A stretch of 30,000 nucleotides of DNA from Chromera velia (Eukaryota; Sar; Chromeraceae), in contig JAHBMJ010005899.1 in the NCBI GenBank assembly GCA_018398765.1, positions 17,551-47,550 of the forward strand. Reading direction: 5' to 3'. Made by a program: the position numbers and the translations under genes. The notes beneath the pieces were generated by a model, which was given only the letters and a program-made list of their open reading frames with translations, ran no database searches and was not told the DNA's origin. Numbering within the stretch: the first letter of the stretch is position 1; each line of letters starts with the position of its first letter. Below are positions 9,171 through 21,200 of the stretch, in pieces.

Positions 9171-12100
9171 TCAACTTGCCTTATCGACAGAATGAACCTT
9201 CTTGAGACAGTCGGCTATAGCTTTGGAACCGCTTCTAGGCAGAATTGTGCACAACAGCAACACCATATCCTTCATTTTTTTCTCATTATCAGAAGTGCCC
9301 CTCCCGGTTGCACCTGTAACGCGTTGTGCGATCTGTATTCTTATGTCAATGGGTGCTTTCTGCTTCGCAATTTCATACAGTTCCTTCAGCCTGTTCCGTT
9401 CCCTTTCTGTGTCCTTACATTCCATCAGAACATGAACCTCATCTTTGATCACACGCGAGGGGGACAAACATTTATCGCACAGCCGTTCCGGTTGGGTTCT
9501 ATCTATATCCCCCCCTGTGAGAGCCCTGAAAAGCATATGGAAGCCTGCGGAGGACTGTAACAGACTCTTTGGCAGAGGTTCAACACTGTACTCTATCATT
9601 TCACTTCTCGGACGCCATTTCCTTTCACTCAGAAGGTGCATGGCCAAACGCTGTCTGGACGGATTCTCTGATTGGAAAGGGAAGAGATTCGCAAGGTGGG
9701 GAAAAATTCCGTCTCTGTCTCTAACGTTTCTAGTTTCTTCTTTTAACCAGTCGGACAGCCAGGCACCCTCTACGATCTTTTTTGCCGCCCTTTTCCTTCT
9801 GTCCTTGCCCTTCCCTTTAAACTTATCCCCCACCGTACTTGGCAATGGAGGCCACAAAAGGGAGCAATCTAATGGAACGGCCAGCCATTTTACTGTCTTA
9901 ACGAAGGGTTCACATGAGCCAGCCAAGCACTCATTCCACACTGCCCGGGGTAGAGCACGGTCGATCGATTTGATGCATTGGATAAAGCCCCCACTCAACT
10001 TACCAAGTAGAGAACTGAATGGCTCGAGAGAGAGAGAGAGAAGGGAAGGCGAAACAAAGGAGTGATGGGAGAGACCAAAACAACATCGAACAAAACGTAA
10101 CTGTAATGCATCGAGGCAGGCAACATCTGTCTTTCTCAGCGGGATCGTTTCCAGTCCATACAGCGCGACTGGCAGCCAGAGGGCCTTGAACAAAGTAATT
10201 TTAGAAAAAGGAGAAACAAAGCCTAGAGAAGAGAGAGTACCAAACACCGCCCCCAAAGCCTTCTCTGCCGCTTCAATGCGGGCTTCGACTGTCTTGGTAA
10301 GGTCCCCGCCCTCAAAAACCCAGTTGCCCAAATACTTATATTTACTCACCGCTTCCACTGGTCTGCCTTCATAAAGAAAAGGGGTCCGGGGCACTAGGTC
10401 GGGGTGGGGGGAGGAGAGACGCATAACTTTTGTCTTCTTTAAATTCACCTTCAGGCCGTGCTCCTTACAATAGTCCTCGAGGCGAGACAGGCGTTTCTGC
10501 AAGTCAGAAGCACTGTGAGCAAACAGAACAAGGTCGTCAGCATATCCGATGCTTTCGATTAAAACGTTAGACAGTCTGACAGGAGTCTCTCTATCAGTAC
10601 CTCCAGCCGAGCTTTGATTCCTGTTTTCATTATCGGAGCTGACAGACTTATGCAGATTGTTGATGAAAAGAAGAAAGAGGAGAGGAGAAAGAGGATCGCC
10701 TTGTTTTACTCCTCCGCCTTCTGGAAAGCATTCTGTTGCCCCATCCACCCGAGCCTTCACCTAACTATATATCGAATGAATCATCCAAACATCGGCTTGG
10801 CTTACTCCTTCCTCCCTGAGCCTCTCTAATATTTTAACCCGAGGAACTGTATCAAACGCCTTGCTGAAATCAATAAACGCAGCAATCAGAGGGCTCTTCT
10901 TCTTTTTGGAGCTGAGAATTAACAAAGACAGAGCAGCGAAGGCCTCCCTTGTCCCTACCCCCTGTCTGAAGCCGAGCTGCCTTTCGTTAATTTTCACCTC
11001 TTTCCTGATCTTTGAGTCCATCAATAAAGCAAAAATCTTATCCAGAAGCCCCATAATGTGGATCGGGTGCCATTCGTTACAGTTGAGACTCGGCGGGCCC
11101 TTGGGGACGGGAGCAATGCGCAATACATTCCAGCGTTTAGGCCAAAAAGAAAAAAGGTGAAACAAATTGAAAAAGACAAAGAGCAGCAAGCGGGAGAGAG
11201 GAGAAAAACCAAAACATAACAAGAGGTGACAGGGGCCAACCCCATCTAAACCCAGCGCCTTTTTTGGGTCAATTCCTTTCAGTGTTGCCTCGATCATGTG
11301 TATAGAGAAGGCAGGCTGAGAAGGAAGGGGGAAGGCCAGACCAACAGGTGCAGGCAGAAGACCAGGACCATCAAAGACCCCTGCCCAGAATTCAGTGAAA
11401 GAAGATGTAGCAGGTTTATTATTATCCCCTCCCCTCTGTGTTTTGATTTTCTTGTTCCATTGCCAAACTTTCGAGGGGTCAACTGCTGCTTCTCTAGCTA
11501 GCCTCTCTGCTGTCTGTTACTCGAGCTTACTCCTTTTTGCTGCAAACAGTCGAGCTCTTTCCTTTCTCAGTTTGACACATTCTTTTCGTAGAGGGTGAGA
11601 AGGGTTCGGAACATGTCTTGCCTTTTCCTCTGCCTCCTTTACCTTCAAATGAATCAGGCGGCATTGAGGGTCCCACCAAGTCTGACGGGTGCTCTGCTTT
11701 CTCCCAGACCGTCTTCTCTTCTTAGATGTCTTTCCTCCGTCTACCACTGCACCCACTTTACTGTCTGCCAGCCTTTCTTCCCAGGAAAGACCCAACTGTT
11801 CCAATTGGTCAAGATAAGAAGCCTTGCTGAGAGAGTTAGGGGGGGGAGCATTCTGAGGGGGGGGTGGTTGTGGGGGAAGGGGTGGTGGGTCAGGGGGAGG
11901 TGGGATAATGGGAATAACTTGACCTCCTTCACGCAGTTCGTTTACCCCTCTGTCGAACAGGCTGGGAAAAACCATCTCAGAAAATGGTAGGACTGCTCTG
12001 GCGAGAGGAATCATTTCATCATCAGTCACCGGGGAAGTTCTATTAACAGTGAGGAGAGGGGGGAGAAAAGAGAAATTCTTTTCGCCCGTGGGGGCATGCG

Positions 12101-12269
12101 GAGGATCAGAAGATATAGGGGGAGGAGATGAATCAAGAAAAAAAAAAAGAGAAAGAACAACATGTTGAGGGGCAAAGTCAGCTTCCAGGTTTGAAGTGGC
12201 AGAGGACCAGGCTGTCAAAAGAAAAGGATCTACAAAAAAGTGATCAATCGCTGTTGTTTCTTCTCCTGC
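9171..12269 (-). pseudogene. LINE polyprotein: endonuclease C-terminus, reverse transcriptase, Cys/His motif; two in-frame stops
   Basis: One continuous minus-strand frame of about 1,033 codons, broken only by TAA at 11519-11517 and TAG at 10763-10761; no frameshift. It opens within an AP-endonuclease-like end (AIDHFFVDPFLL, then APQHVVLSL near 12160-12250). A proline-rich linker follows. The RT domain then carries KALGLDGVGP (about 11250), FIDFSKAFDTVPR (10839-10877), GGGVKQGDPLSPLLF (about 10670-10715) and the catalytic YADD (10533-10544). A thumb-like region includes KYLGNWVFEGG and LPVALYGLE. Near the C-terminus, CDKC..H....C (about 9415-9485) is the zinc-binding motif common in this type of LINE. 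The TAG falls between the palm motifs, so the RT cannot be made whole without readthrough. Confidence 0.85.
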
Positions 12270-12272
12270 TTT

Positions 12273-12351
12273 AAAAAAAAAACTCGAAAAAAAAAAAATT
12301 GGAAAGAAAAACGCCCAATAAAATTAGAGTTTTTTTTAAATTTTAATGGCC
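12273..12351. repeat. LINE target-site duplication, copy 2 (79 bp)
   Basis: Direct copy of 8928-9005 at the 5' side of the LINE. No substitutions seen; one homopolymer-length difference. Confidence 0.8.
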
Positions 12352-12370
12352 TATGCCTAGGGTTGTGTTA
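12352..12370. mobile_element. Right end of the interrupted foldback element
   Basis: TATGCCTAGGGTTGTG is the inverted, imperfect counterpart of the left end at 8897-8912. See the entry at 8897. Confidence 0.35.
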
Positions 12371-13290
12371 CAAACCATTTATAAGCTTCAATATAAATTG
12401 AACTACTAAATTCCTAGGTAAATTCGTGTATCATCTCCACAGCCATATCCTTATGCACTTATAGTATTCTATACACCGGCTGTTCTGTACTATATTCTTA
12501 TGCAGTTATAGTTTTCTGTATACTGGCTGTTCTTTAGAGCGATCTATTTGTATGACTATGTATGAACGACCTTTACTGCAGGCTACACCGCTACTCGGGC
12601 TGTATGTCTGCCAGAAAATACCAGGAAATCTGAATTGAAATCTGTATGCATGAATACCGTTAATCTTGTCCGGATGCCTGACACTGTCTCTACCGTCGTT
12701 TCCCCCTGGAGTCAACGGGACTTCTTCCCTAACTTCTTCCCTGTCGGATAGTCATATAGGATACTCTCCTCCATTGAATCTGCATCCTTCTCAACACCCC
12801 CCTTCAAGGCATCTTCCTGCTGGTAACTTGAATACCCACTCCCCCTCTGTATACGCCTGCCGAGCCAGTCCTCTCACGCAATCCCATGCACTCATCTAGC
12901 GAGGGCAGGCACAAAACCAACCCATGCCACCAAGAACGGAAATCCAACGTTGGGACAGTCAAAAAATGCCTTCACTTCCGTCCTCCATACCCGCTGGCTG
13001 CCTTGAGCATGCCAAAGAACCTCCCCTCCGACCTCACTCTGCCCACTGCTTCCAGACCACAGGTCCACACCCCCCACTCTGAGGCTCTCACCAGATAACC
13101 AATCACCAGGTAACGAAAGCAACAACCTGACAATCGCTGTGCACAATTACAACGCCCCACTTGTCAACGCCCTGCTGCGCTCACTTCGTTTCCACCGCAA
13201 ATCTCCCACACCACAATACAGGCAGGCAGCCCCTCAATGCAGTAGACAGTGCCCACTGACTGCAGGGAGACGTGCCACCAGGAAGACGTG
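12371..13290. other. Intergenic DNA and 3' flank of the membrane-protein gene
   Basis: AT-rich to about 12640, then C-rich on the plus strand up to the stop of the minus-strand gene at 13291. The second part probably includes that gene's 3' UTR. Short direct repeats of TATGCAGTTATAGT/TATGCACTTATAGT type occur around 12450-12520. No coding feature supported. Confidence 0.5.
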
Positions 13291-14777
13291 TCACTGACCG
13301 GGAGGAAAGCCCTGCCCCGGCACATAAGGAACATAGGCAATGCCCGGCTGAGCCTGAGGGACAAAGCCCGAGGGACCGACAGAGGATTCGACGGGCATCA
13401 TGACTGTGCCGGGGAAATGTGTCATAGGAGCCGTGTACGTGTAGCCTGGGGGGTGCGCGTGCACAGGCACTGGAATGTTTGCTTGGTTCAAGGTTTCGTT
13501 GGCCGTCAGCAGCTGCGTCTCCCCTTCGGCAGCATTCTCTTTTGCTTTCTTGATCCGATTCTGGGCATCAAAGCAGAAGTAGAGAGCAGAACTGTACGAG
13601 AAGATAAGCGTCACCAGAGAAATCGCCCAGAGAACGTCCCACAGGTACAGGAAGCCGTTGACCGGCAGTTGGGGGAACGCAAGCGACGAGACCGACTGAA
13701 TAACAAAGACTACAGCCAGAATGATGGCCAGCGTACTGGACAGATTCAGCAGGGCCTTCTGGCAGCAGTCACTGCGGTGATCTGTAATGATTCCCCTCCC
13801 GGGATTGTATGGTTGAGGGTGGAAGAAACGACACTCATCAGAGGCAGGAATATTATGAGTCCTCACAATCCAGCAAAGCAGCCAGAAAGTGCAGAACACG
13901 CCGAGAGGGCAGAGCAACGCGAGGGATGGCAGGATCACGGCAGTCCCGGACTCCGATGCCATCCAGACGAACACGCTGAGGTGAGGGGAATCACGAGCCG
14001 ACTGCAGCATCTGGGGGTCTGGGGGGGTCTCAGGGATCACTCCGGTGATCTCGAGGGTCGTGAAGATGAACAAGACCGCGATCAATTCGAGGAATAACAT
14101 CACAGCGTAGCCTACCCCGTAAACCAACATTGCGGCTGGATCGGGCGCGTAGCCAGGCTGGATCATGGCGAGCTCATCGATGGTCAGTCCGTTGTCAGAG
14201 GCGAATCGAGAGAGGTCGCCTTTCACCCTCTCGTCAGATGCCATCTGCAACACCTTCTGCGAGTGAGCGAGGGCGTCAACTCTCGCGGCCATTGCTTCGT
14301 TCTCAGACTTCTGCATCAGGAAGGCGACGGCACAGGGACGACCCTCCTGCAGGCAAGACGTCAGAAGAGAGAGACAACGCTGATCTGCTGAGTTCAGAAA
14401 GGGAGACTGGGGCAAGTCGAATTGGTTGAGAGACCCTGGAAGGGGCTCGCTGAGGTTTTGAAACCGTGTACAGACTCACTGACTTGATCGATGAAGATGG
14501 GGTTCCTCTTCGGCATCTCTGTGTTTCTCGGAAAGAACCCTCTCTCTGTGTAGGCCTCAAGATGCTTGATCATCGCTTGCCGCTTCCCGAGCTGGTCAGT
14601 GGAAAGTCTGCTTCCGTCTTCAGGAGACTTCTTCAGCCTCTCGGTCACGTACTGAAGGTGAGTGCGAATCCGGAGGACCTCGGCATCCTCTGCCCTGGGA
14701 GCGCGACCAAACTTTTGGAGGAAGGAAGCGTCGCCCAAAACGGAGTTGATCTCGTCAGAGCTGCTCACTGGCGGCAT
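13291..14777 (-). CDS. Unrecognised four-helix integral membrane protein (two exons)
   Basis: Exon 1 runs from ATG at 14777 to 14480 and exon 2 from 14435 to TGA at 13291. The 44-nt intron has a gtgagt donor and a ttccag acceptor and joins the exons in phase, giving 480 residues. The N-terminal 200 residues are soluble and helical, rich in charged residues (RLKKSPEDGS, MIKHLEAYTERGF). Four hydrophobic segments follow at about 202-226, 263-290, 328-353 and 361-388. A cytosol-type basic stretch (QNRIKKAKENAAEGE) leads to a tail rich in Pro, Gly, Tyr and Val (PPGYTYTAP, AYVPYVPGQGFPPGQ). No signal peptide is obvious. I do not recognise the family; the tetraspan core with a P/G/Y-rich tail recalls vesicle-trafficking proteins in layout only. 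It is divergent from the importin gene. Confidence 0.8.
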
Positions 14778-15463
14778 CTTCGCGTTCGATCAAGCGCGAT
14801 CAAGCTAGGCGAGACAGGAGGAAGCCTCAGCAAGGACGTTGGTTTGCAAACCCTACCGTGTTCTATCGGTATTCTCACGAAGTAGCAGAAGGAACCGCTC
14901 CAGCCAAAAAAGAGAAAATGTACAGCACTCTTTTGCGGATGGCTCTTCTGTGACCACAATATTAATGTCGAGTCGAAAGTCCGTTGTCTCTGAGTCGGTC
15001 GTATGTCGGTCGTCGGTGACAGTCGGAGATCAATCTCGCGTGCACTGATTCTCACATTGTGCAGAACTTTTGACAAAACATATGTTCGCGGGCAAAAAAA
15101 AAAACGCGCGCGATGTGCATGCATGTGGGCGCGCCGATCTATACATCCGTCTACGCTTCTTTCGTAGGAGAGATCGTCTGACATATTCATACACATTCTG
15201 ACACATTCTGACAGGTGTTTGTCACATGTTTGTCACTGTTTGACTTCCACAAGCCATGCACCATTCAATTGGGAGATGTTTCTGTCTGAGTCTATGCCTA
15301 TCGGGTTTTGAAAAACAGTGAGATCGGCTGCTGGTGCCATAATAAACTGTAGTCGGGCACAGAATGCGATTTTGAACAAAACAAACTGATGTACGCCGCT
15401 TGGCGCGGTTTCGGTTGGTAAAACGGCCGCACTCAGAATCTTTTTCCTTTGACTACATATGTT
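14778..15463. promoter_or_regulatory. Shared upstream region of two divergent genes
   Basis: 686 bp separates the ATG of the minus-strand membrane gene from the ATG of the plus-strand importin gene, so it must hold both 5' UTRs and promoters. Visible details are a GCGCGCG-containing patch near 15100, TGCATGCATG at 15116-15125, a short duplication of ACATTCTGAC at 15192-15211, and TTTGTCAC repeats at 15219-15236. No canonical TATA box was assigned to either gene. Confidence 0.45.
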
Positions 15464-15897
15464 ATGAGTGGGGGTGAGAAAGAAGGTGTCATACAGGTAA
15501 GTTTTTCACCATTGAATCTGGTATTATTCTGTCGGAGGTCATCCAATAGCAACATTTCTCTGACCGTCTCCTGCATCTCCTGTATCCCCTGCAGACTCTC
15601 CTTGCGTCGGTGGGGTCCGACGAGGCAAGCAGGAAACAGGTGAGGGGGTCATGAAGACCGGAGTGGACAAAGGGAGGCTTGGGTATGGGGTGTGTCCCGT
15701 TCTTGGCACAGCTGCATTTCCATCTCCCTGAAAAGAGTCAGTGCGCCGTGCACCTCTATTTCTGTTGTGCGTCGCGTATCTGTCTCCTTTTGTGCTGTTC
15801 CTCCGCTCACCGGCCCGTTCCCTTTTTTACGGCTCCTTTGCCCCCCCCTCGCACCATCCAACCCAACCCTGGAGGTACCTGCATCTCTGCGTAACTC

Positions 15898-15929
<32 letters not shown>

Positions 15930-18105
15930 GACATTTGTGTGAGCCCCTTCCCTTTGATTTCGTGAAGGCTCGCGATGAATTGTTCCGCCTTGAGAAGGTC
16001 AGCGGGTTTGCCTCCTGCCTCCTAGAGATCTATGCGGACCCCCAGGTGACCCCGGCAGGCAGATTTCTGGCCATCACAATGTGCAAGAACCTCTTCGCAA
16101 CTCAGTGGAAGGTCTGTTTGTGTCTTCTTTCTTGCTCCTCTTGTGTCTACCTGACAGACGAACTGAGGAATGTGTCCGTAGGCAGACCAATGAACCGACA
16201 CATAGACTGACTGACTGACTGGCTAACTGAACGCGCATTTGTTTCATCTGTCCTTTCCTTCCCCCCCTCCCCACGGTTATCTAGGTGTAAAAAGAAGGTC
16301 TTCCCTTCTCCCCTCCACATCCCTGCTCGATTGTGTTTGTGCAATCCTTCTGTCTGTGCATGGGGTGTCTGCATGCAGGTGTCGGCTGCCAACCAGGCAC
16401 GCATCGGTGCCGCTGGGGGGTTTCTGGGCATGGAGGAGAAGGAACACCTGAAGAAGAGATTCTGCGAACTTGCAGGGGGACTCGGAGGACCCAACCCTCC
16501 TCCGAACCTGAAGGAGGTCTGTGGGCCTGTCCGTCTCTCTTTCTTTCCGTGTTCTTGCCCGTCTATCTGTTTGTCTCTCTTTGCCTTCTTCTTTTTGTCG
16601 CTTTCTCTTCTTGGTCCCTTCTTTTGTTGCGCTCTGAATGCGTCCGTTTCTCTCCCTGGTAGCTTTCTTCTTCCGTTCGCACTCTCAGCTGGTCCTTCTT
16701 TTTGTGGACAGTATGTGTTCCATTTCAGGGGCACTCATCACTTTTCAAACTCGTGAATAGTCGGCGAATTTCCCCTTCTTACCTTTGGCTGTGTTTCACT
16801 CCGTGCAGTTTTGCTTGGCAGTGAGGCGTGTGTGTCGAGTAGAGTTTCCTGCTGGTTGGCCTGCAATTGGGGAACTGATCCTCTCCAAAGTGAGAGAGCG
16901 AACAGCAGAGCACGCAAGCGCCCTGCAACAGAGACAACAGGCGGGGGCAGGAGGATGCCTCAATCCGGTGCCTGATTCTTTCTTTCCGTTTTTGTTCCTC
17001 CTCCATGGTATCATGAAGGTCCGTTGGTTGGGTCTTCCTTTCAGTGTTTCTGCGTTTGTGTTTGTTCCCCTGTGTTTTTCATCATCATCATCATCATCAT
17101 TATTATTATTATTATTATTATTATTAATCGGTCTATAGGCCATACACCATCGCCATCGGCCTATACATAGGCGTCTAGCGTTCGGTGGCAACGCACGTTT
17201 TTCTGTTTGTAATTTCAATCCGACAACTTCAGACTTTCCTTTTCGCCCGTCTCGCGCACCATTATGAAGTCCCCTTTTCTTCTGCGTTCCTCTCGCTTGT
17301 TCTCTTCCCTCCTTCCTGCTTTAATGCAGTTTTTTAAATCTCTATGCACTTGATGTCTCTGGCCCCTCGTTTGACGTGTGTGAATGAGTGTGCACGTCCA
17401 CGTGATCCAGGTGACGCGTGTGGGCAGAGCTCTGTTCCTGTGTGCACGCGATGGTTGTCGCAGGAAGAGGCAACGAAGCGACTTCTGGCCCTTCGCAAGG
17501 CGACGCATGCGATCGGACCTACACTTTTGGAAGCAATTGGTCAGGAACATAGAAAGCAATTGAGACAACGAAATTACCAAATCCATCTCTCTGTCTTTGC
17601 CCCTTGGTCTTGTAGGCGCTCTTTTTTGCATATGTCTTGTTGCTGCCCGTTTGTCTCCGTAGTGAAGAAATCATCTAGAAACAGAAGTCCGCAACTCGCC
17701 CCGCAAAATCAACAAATGTGCAGTTGTCTCGGCTCGAATGTATCGCATGACTTCTTCTTCCCTTTATTTCCTGCAGTTCCCCTCTGGAGTGCGCACTTTG
17801 AATTCCTCAGGGCCCTCGGCGACGCCGCCGTGCCCGCCGCCTACTCTGCAGCTGCCTCGGCAGTCGCTGCAGAACAGGGGACCGACTCTGTATGGAAGGC
17901 CTCCAGGTCCGGTTGGTTTCTTTCTTTTTGCGTCTTGCTTTCCCTGCTTGCTTCTTTCGCTTCTTTGTGCATCTGTTTCTTTGTCTATCCGGCCCTCTGC
18001 CATCCGCCGTCTCTTGGGCTCTCTTGCGTGTTGGGCAAGGCCTTTCAGCCCGTCTAGTCGTGGAAGTTGCCTTTTAGTCTCTTCGCGTACATATACACGC
18101 ACACG

Positions 18106-18149
<44 letters not shown>

Positions 18150-18158
18150 TGGAATGAC

Positions 18159-18201
<43 letters not shown>

Positions 18202-21200
18202 GTCACTTGCTGACCCTCCTGTCGGTGTGCGATGAGATTAAAGTTTTCCTCCAATCAAGTTTGTTGTTGCGTGCAGGTATTTGGATGGACTCCTCAGTTT
18301 GATTCTCTGTCAGGGGTTCGCACACCTCCATGAGCAACAGGGCGCCCCTGATGTCCTCTCAATGTTTCACGAGAAGTTGAGATTTCTTTTTCAAAAGCTG
18401 CCAGGGGCGATGGGGGACCCTGAGAGTTTCTTCGTGAGCAACGTCAGAAGCAACTTGAAGTGGTCAGTAAACCTGAGTGGGTTTCACTTTTCGTTGGATA
18501 GTGAGGCAAAGGCCATGGTTGTGCGTTCTGCAGTCTGATTGATCGAATGAAGACGTCTCTGGAGGGGCAGCAACGTGGAGAAGGCACATAGATGAGCAAG
18601 AGAGAGAATCAGTGTAAGCGGAATTCTTTTGTCATCCCTTCATTTCTGTCTAATCCTCGCTATCCCTCGTTGCTCAGATATCCCGATGATGCAACTAGCT
18701 GACTTTGAGAGAAGAGCAGAACCTTTTCTTAAATAAACTCTGCCTGCTTAACTCATTGCTCGATCGCCTAGCTGCAGGACTGCGAACATTATGAAGAGAC
18801 ATCCCCTCACGTTCCATGGTCCTGGAGTCGGGGCCGTGATGAGGGACGCATTCTCTCTTGTGAAGGTGGGAAGGACAGGGTGTATGCAGGTGTGGCCTTT
18901 TGTGCAGACTGACGGTTCTCTTCTTCTTTTCTCTTGCATTCTATCCTGCCTCTGTATCCACCTTTCTACCCGTCGTGAGTCTGTGGCCGTCCCTCTCGCT
19001 GCCTTCGCTCTGCAGTGCACGTGTCTTGCGTCGTGATTCTTCTGGCGACTGCCGCTATAAATGATCTTCTCAACAGCCAAAATAGTTTTGTGTCTGTCCC
19101 TGCAATGAATGCAGTTCTGCCGGGAGTCCCCAACCGGATCCGCAGGTGACCAGCAGAGAGGGGAAGACTGCGGCCCCCTCCCCCCCCATGTTCTTTCTAC
19201 GGCCCTTCTCGTCCTCTCAACTGCTCTGTCGACCCCCTCCTATAGGAAGGGGGTGGAGGAGGCAGTCGGAGGCGCACAGGCCGCAATGGGAGCCAGGCAG
19301 CCCCAGGGGGGGACCCTAGGAGACCGCCTTTCTACCGCTCCTTCAGGAACGATGACGCCCCCTGCAAGCTGGGCCCCACAAGCTGGGTCTGCGGCTGCTG
19401 TTCCCGGCCTTTTGAGTCCACAGGCGAACGCGGCTTCCGAGCGCTGTCGTGCGCTTGCGCTTGAGTGTCACCGACAATTTCGGGAATTTGTGGTGACTGA
19501 GGCGGGAGGCCCGGCAGGGCTCAGCCAGGCGATTGTGGGTTTGTGTTTGAATGTCACGATTGCGGATGCACGGTCGTGGTTGGCAGATCCTGAGGGAGAG
19601 GGAGTAGAGGGGCCCTGTGCTACGAGTGAGCTTCGACAGGCTGCAGAGGCTGTTCTGCAGGCGGCCGCATCCGAACCTTTTGAGGCCGAGTGCGTGCAGG
19701 CAAGTGCAGCTTTCCTCGTCAAAACACTCCAAGCCGAAGGTCGGTGAGTGCATACATATCCGAGGTTCGTGCTGTGATGTGAAATGAACGACTTTGGGTT
19801 CAGGGATTGTTCTGGGATTTGTTTTGTACAGATTCTCTCAAGAACTTGACTCTCTCACATTCCGTCACCGTTGCCCTCCGGCAAATTTGGCCAGGCAGGC
19901 AGACAGAAGACAGGAAGTGAAGTGGCTGTCTGCATATATTTCCGTTTGTTTGCATTTCTGTTGGCAGTCTGCCTATATATCTACCTCTGGGCAGGGCCTC
20001 CCTTTGGGTCTGTATGTTGACGTTGCTGTAAATTAAGAGATGAACAAACGTGTTTTTGTCTTCTTGTCTGCCTGCATACCTCCTGCTGACGTCCATGCAG
20101 CGCATACCACCGAGGACATTCTCCGGCAGGACTCAGCGCTCGGTTGGGCTCTGGCGATTGCCAAACCTCTTCTTCAGCACTCTCGGTACGAAGAGCTGCT
20201 CCCGTTCCTGGGCAGTGCGGCGATCAAGAGCGAGTCGCCCCTTGTTCGGGCAAGGGTGGCGTGTTTCATCCGTGTGTGGGCAGAGCAGGTTCCTGCAAGT
20301 TGTCTGCAAGACACATTGGAGTTGTTAACGCGCTTGATTCAAAAGAGCGCGGACTTTGTGCATGAGGCGGCAGGTTCATCTTCGGCACATCAGCAGACGA
20401 ATGGGGAGGGGAGATTGGGGGTCCTGCTGAGTGCTGTGCTTCCTTTGAAGGACCTCTTAGACAGGCACAGCGACCATGTTGCTTGGGAGGACCGTCGGAG
20501 CTTTTTTGTGAGTGCCGCCCTAGAGCTCGTCGCAAAGGTTGGTCAGCTTTATTTTGGTGCCTTCGTTCGATATTCACACACTCACGTACACACCATCTGA
20601 GTGATTGGAATAACGTACACTCCGTTCCTCTTTCTCCCGTGAAGTCCCCTTTCACAGGCTGGCCCTCAGCAGCGTGTGAATGACGGCGAAAAAGAATAAA
20701 AGTCTTTTTGAGGCCTTCTTTTGTTCCAGCGATTTCTTTTTGAAAGCTGGCGATGTCCCTGATTCAATTTCTTTTTCGCTTCCGCCGCTCCCCTCTTGTC
20801 AGAGAAAGTTTCTGCAATTCCAGCATCAACCATTTAGACTGCATCATCTTCTGGCAGCATCGGCCAGTGCTCTCTCTTTTCTAGATTCCCTTCGTTGTCT
20901 GTGCAGTTTTGTTTGTAAGGTGAGCTTTGAAGTTTCTGTTCAATTGATCGTCTGTCCACTGTCTCACGCCTCCCTCATTGCTGAATCATTTGAAGACTTT
21001 GAAAGCGTCGATGGCTGTAATTTTTCACTGCCACATTTTCCCCTTGAATGCAACTGCTTTGTTGTTGGCACTTCAGTTGAAAACCGCCGAATTTCTCTGG
21101 AGAATTCTGAACCTCGTCTTCCTGTTCCTCACCCACGAGAACGTAGACCTCTCAGATTCATCCAACAGCAGCAGCAGCAGTGCCAGCATGAGCCTAGGGG

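Larger units (their letters stand above)
9007..12272 (-). mobile_element. 5'-truncated APE-type LINE (non-LTR retrotransposon)
   Basis: On the minus strand the element starts abruptly within the end of an endonuclease domain (12272), encodes a reverse transcriptase and a C-terminal Cys/His motif, and ends in an (ATC)n tail (GAT repeats at 9007-9024 on the plus strand). It is flanked by 78-bp direct repeats, read as an unusually long target-site duplication. The 3' UTR is about 150 bp and contains a 17-bp tandem duplication. Microsatellite tails and 5' truncation are typical of LINE insertions. The domain order (APE endonuclease, RT, C-terminal zinc-binding motif) suits the Jockey/I/R1/Tad type groups; a finer clade needs a tree. 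Confidence 0.88.

Noticed and set aside
9445-10065. Plus-strand open frame of 206 codons
   Set aside because: Lies antisense to the RT-bearing LINE frame, which has unmistakable YADD and FIDFSKAFD motifs.
10761-11519. Stop-codon reassignment in this organism
   Set aside because: Both TAA and TAG appear inside the LINE frame, but the host genes modelled here end at TAA or TGA and read normally. Private mutations or a defective source explain the LINE better.
13249-14097. Long plus-strand open frame (282 codons)
   Set aside because: Antisense shadow of the membrane-protein gene. Its composition is charged and low in hydrophobic periodicity, whereas the minus strand has four clear membrane segments.
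19146-19245. A 100-nt intron from gtgacc to tatag within exon 10 of the importin gene
   Set aside because: Splicing here shifts the frame into an early stop, while the unspliced frame stays open to the next donor at 19744.
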